A DNA stretch of 7,602 nucleotides from Desulfobacterales bacterium (GTDB lineage: Bacteria; Desulfobacterota; DSM-4660; Desulfatiglandales; Desulfatiglandaceae), in assembly GCA_022013615.1 (NCBI GenBank), contig JAKLQB010000772.1, forward strand, positions 1-7,602, given 5' to 3'. Position numbers and translations under genes: made by a program. Within the stretch, counting starts at the first letter, position 1. Each line of letters begins with the position of its first letter. Below the pieces are notes generated by a model. It saw nothing but the letters and a program-made list of their open reading frames with translations. It ran no database searches and had not been told where the DNA came from. Below are positions 6,309-7,602 of this stretch, one piece after another.

Positions 6309-6620
6309 TGATAAGAACTTGCTTTTTCGGGGAAAAACAATAGAGAAATTCCCCTTGTGAGTCAAGGACAAAGTAACCACAACATATGTGGCATCAGGCC
6401 GGATTGCGGTTCAGAGGTTCGTCTGGAATATGGGTTGGAGTAAGATAGGGCCTTCAAAGAGTGGAAATATTTGGAAATTGACGTCATTTGGGCCTAATCC
6501 GGACACACCACTCCGTTATAGATCCTTTGGCCGGTTTTGAAAAATCATGAAGCTAAAATATTGTCGTATCTGACAGTCCTTTGGGTCGATACTCCCGGGA
6601 ATCCGTAATCTAGCGATTGC
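6309..6620. repeat. 310-bp direct repeat, copy 2
   Basis: This is the second copy of the 3291-3600 segment, same orientation, offset 3018 bp (3020 after a TA insertion near 6519). It has the same CCTTG-TGAGT-CAAGG and CCACA-ACATA-TGTGG hairpins. The left end abuts a truncated rubredoxin gene; the right end passes into featureless DNA, beginning with a short ACATA-TATGT hairpin. I see no duplicated target site at either end, in keeping with a non-DDE element or with spread by recombination. Confidence 0.9.
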
Positions 6621-6899
6621 AACATAACTGCTATGTATCACAAACAAGATAAAACCTTTGATATCAACCAGATACCTTAGGAAGGCACACTCTTATGAAG
6701 GCATTCTAATTTAACTCACATACCACACAATGTGGTGACACCATACTAATTGTTGTGAAAATAGAGTATGGTGTCACCCAGTTTCCCATCTGTCTCTGTT
6801 CACTCTTCTCACGCCGTCCCTGTCTTTCTCCTCCTCGCAGTATAATGAATACATGCAAAGAAAGCGATAATAACAACCTTCAGCATCACTGTTTTAAAC
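6621..6899. other. intergenic region between the repeat and the VCBS protein gene
   Basis: No convincing gene lies in this stretch. A 71-codon plus-strand frame starting at 6755 begins inside the inverted repeat and overlaps the end of the VCBS gene, and its translation does not look like a protein. The one clear element is the 14-bp inverted repeat at 6734-6778, preceded by a small CCACA/TGTGG hairpin at 6723-6735. Confidence 0.5.
6734..6778. repeat. REP-like perfect 14-bp inverted repeat
   Basis: GGTGACACCATACT (6734-6747) and AGTATGGTGTCACC (6765-6778) are exact reverse complements around a 17-base AT-rich spacer. Sequences of the form 'TATGGTGTC-CC' in inverted pairs are typical of REP elements mobilised by RAYT (Y1 HUH) transposases; that link is from memory of the motif style and was not checked. 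No RAYT gene lies in the window. Because it follows the minus-strand VCBS gene by about 120 bp it could also fold as a transcription barrier, though no T run follows. Confidence 0.65.
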
Positions 6900-7602
6900 C
6901 TATCGTCCAGAGAGCCCTCCCCAAACAGTACGGCAAAACTGCTGAAGGACGGCAAACCATTCCGGCATAGCGTTTCCATGGGCACCCGCTGTTACGAAAC
7001 AGCTCCCTCCTGAGGATCTATCCGAATCAATGGGAGTAGTGGGGGGAGGAGTGGTATTTATGAAGATGGAGACGGTATCAGAATAGCGGTTCGCCACGGC
7101 GAGATCCAATTCTCCATCACTGTCCAGATCCCCCAGAGCTATGGATATCGGCCCGCTTCCTGCTGCATAATTGATCCTCGCCTGGAAGGTTCCGTCGGCA
7201 TTTCCCAGGAGGATGGAGATGTTATCGGAAGTGTTGTTCGCCACGGCGAGATCGAGGATTCCGTCATTGTTCAGGTCCCCCAGGGCTACGGATTCAGGCC
7301 TGCTTCCTGCGCCAAAATCAACGGCAGCCTGGAAGGTCCCGTCTCCATTCCCCAGGAGGATGGAGATGTTGTCCGACCAACGGTTCGCCACGGCGAGATC
7401 GGGGGTACTGTCACCGTCCAAGTCCCCTATGGCTACATAGTAAGGACCATCTCCCGCAGCGTAATCGACGGCAGTCTGGAAGGTTCCGTCTACATTCCCC
7501 AGGAGGATGGAGATGTTATCGGAGTCTTGGTTCGCTACGGTGAGGTCCAGGCACCATGATGAAACTGAGCTTATGTCTCTTGCGGCAACCGTTCCATTTG
7601 AC
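6900..7602 (-). CDS. FG-GAP/VCBS repeat surface protein, C-terminal part
   Basis: The minus-strand frame is open from the right window edge to a stop at 6900, about 233 residues; the true start lies outside. A TTG near 7421 is internal, since the repeats continue upstream of it. The protein is a series of 49-residue FG-GAP/VCBS repeats, each with a calcium-loop core (GDLDGDSTPDLAVAN, GDLNNDGILDLAVAN, GDLDSDGELDLAVAN) followed by SDNISILLGNxDGTFQ. Such repeats form beta-propeller blades in exported proteins. After a PPPTTP linker, the C-terminus reads GGSCFVTAGAHGNAMPEWFAVLQQF. This resembles, in degenerate form, the 'GGCFIATAAYGS-m---v--Lr-FRD' tail of many deltaproteobacterial surface proteins. 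The last residues, VWGGLSGR, replace the usual hydrophobic end. The product is probably secreted or cell-surface; its ligand is unknown. Confidence 0.85.
   Translation of the reverse strand, partial: SNGTVAARDISSVSSWCLDLTVANQDSDNISILLGNVDGTFQTAVDYAAGDGPYYVAIGDLDGDSTPDLAVANRWSDNISILLGNGDGTFQAAVDFGAGSRPESVALGDLNNDGILDLAVANNTSDNISILLGNADGTFQARINYAAGSGPISIALGDLDSDGELDLAVANRYSDTVSIFINTTPPPTTPIDSDRSSGGSCFVTAGAHGNAMPEWFAVLQQFCRTVWGGLSGR
7089..7552. repeat. 147-bp tandem repeats encoding the VCBS units
   Basis: The motif GTTCGCYACGGYGAG recurs at 7089, 7236, 7383 and 7530, exactly 147 bp (49 codons) apart. A second shared block, CAGGAGGATGGAGATGTT, recurs once per unit at the same phase. Three full units and the start of a fourth are present. 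The fourth matches for only about 20 bases and breaks near 7552, where the protein reads SSWCLDLTVAN instead of the expected acidic calcium loop. Constant unit length and near-identical blocks point to recent expansion or gene conversion. Confidence 0.85.

Noticed and set aside
6755..6970. 71-codon plus-strand frame
   Set aside because: It begins inside a perfect inverted repeat and runs antisense over the end of the VCBS gene, without a ribosome site or protein-like composition.
7089..7602. CRISPR array
   Set aside because: Regular spacing is present, but the unit is 147 bp, in frame, and encodes VCBS protein repeats. There are no 30-bp repeats with unique spacers and no cas genes.

Overview
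The window looks like a chromosomal stretch from an anaerobic Gram-negative bacterium, most probably a Desulfobacterota (Desulfobacterales-like) genome. That is inferred from a periplasmic MltD-type transglycosylase, a B12-binding radical SAM enzyme, a rubredoxin remnant, a bacterial/archaeal-type inositol-phosphate synthase remnant, and a surface protein with a degenerate 'CFIATAAYG'-like C-terminus. Gene density is low. About half the window is intergenic DNA, gene remnants and repeats, which suggests a genome plastic and rich in mobile elements.

Layout. Bases 1-249 may be the tail of an unrecognised reading frame. Bases 250-693 hold no gene but contain hairpins followed by T runs. A 51-residue small gene with a good Shine-Dalgarno lies at 694-849. 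Bases 850-1253 are intergenic. The best-defined gene is the transglycosylase at 1254-3293 (+), with a signal peptide, an SLT catalytic domain and several LysM-type peptidoglycan-binding modules.

Bases 3291-6620 form the most interesting part. Two direct copies of a roughly 310-bp repeat (3291-3600 and 6309-6620, about 94% identical by hand alignment) bracket about 2.7 kb of minus-strand material. This contains the 5' end of a truncated inositol-3-phosphate synthase gene, the 3' end of an IS91-like transposase gene, an intact B12-binding radical SAM gene, and the last 26 codons of a rubredoxin gene. The rubredoxin is cut almost exactly where the second repeat begins. A diverged third relative of the repeat end (4165-4254), with a perfect 12-bp hairpin, lies just downstream of the transposase remnant. 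This suggests that the 310-bp repeats are relics of, or passengers with, an IS91-like (HUH, rolling-circle) element.

Bases 6621-6899 are intergenic, with a perfect 14-bp inverted repeat resembling REP sequences mobilised by RAYT transposases. From 6900 to the right edge (minus strand) runs the C-terminal part of an FG-GAP/VCBS repeat protein encoded by 147-bp tandem DNA repeats.

I see no coherent multi-gene pathway. The intact genes look like independent units, and the clearest signal is genome rearrangement by repeats and mobile-element relics. No CRISPR array, tRNA or rRNA was seen.
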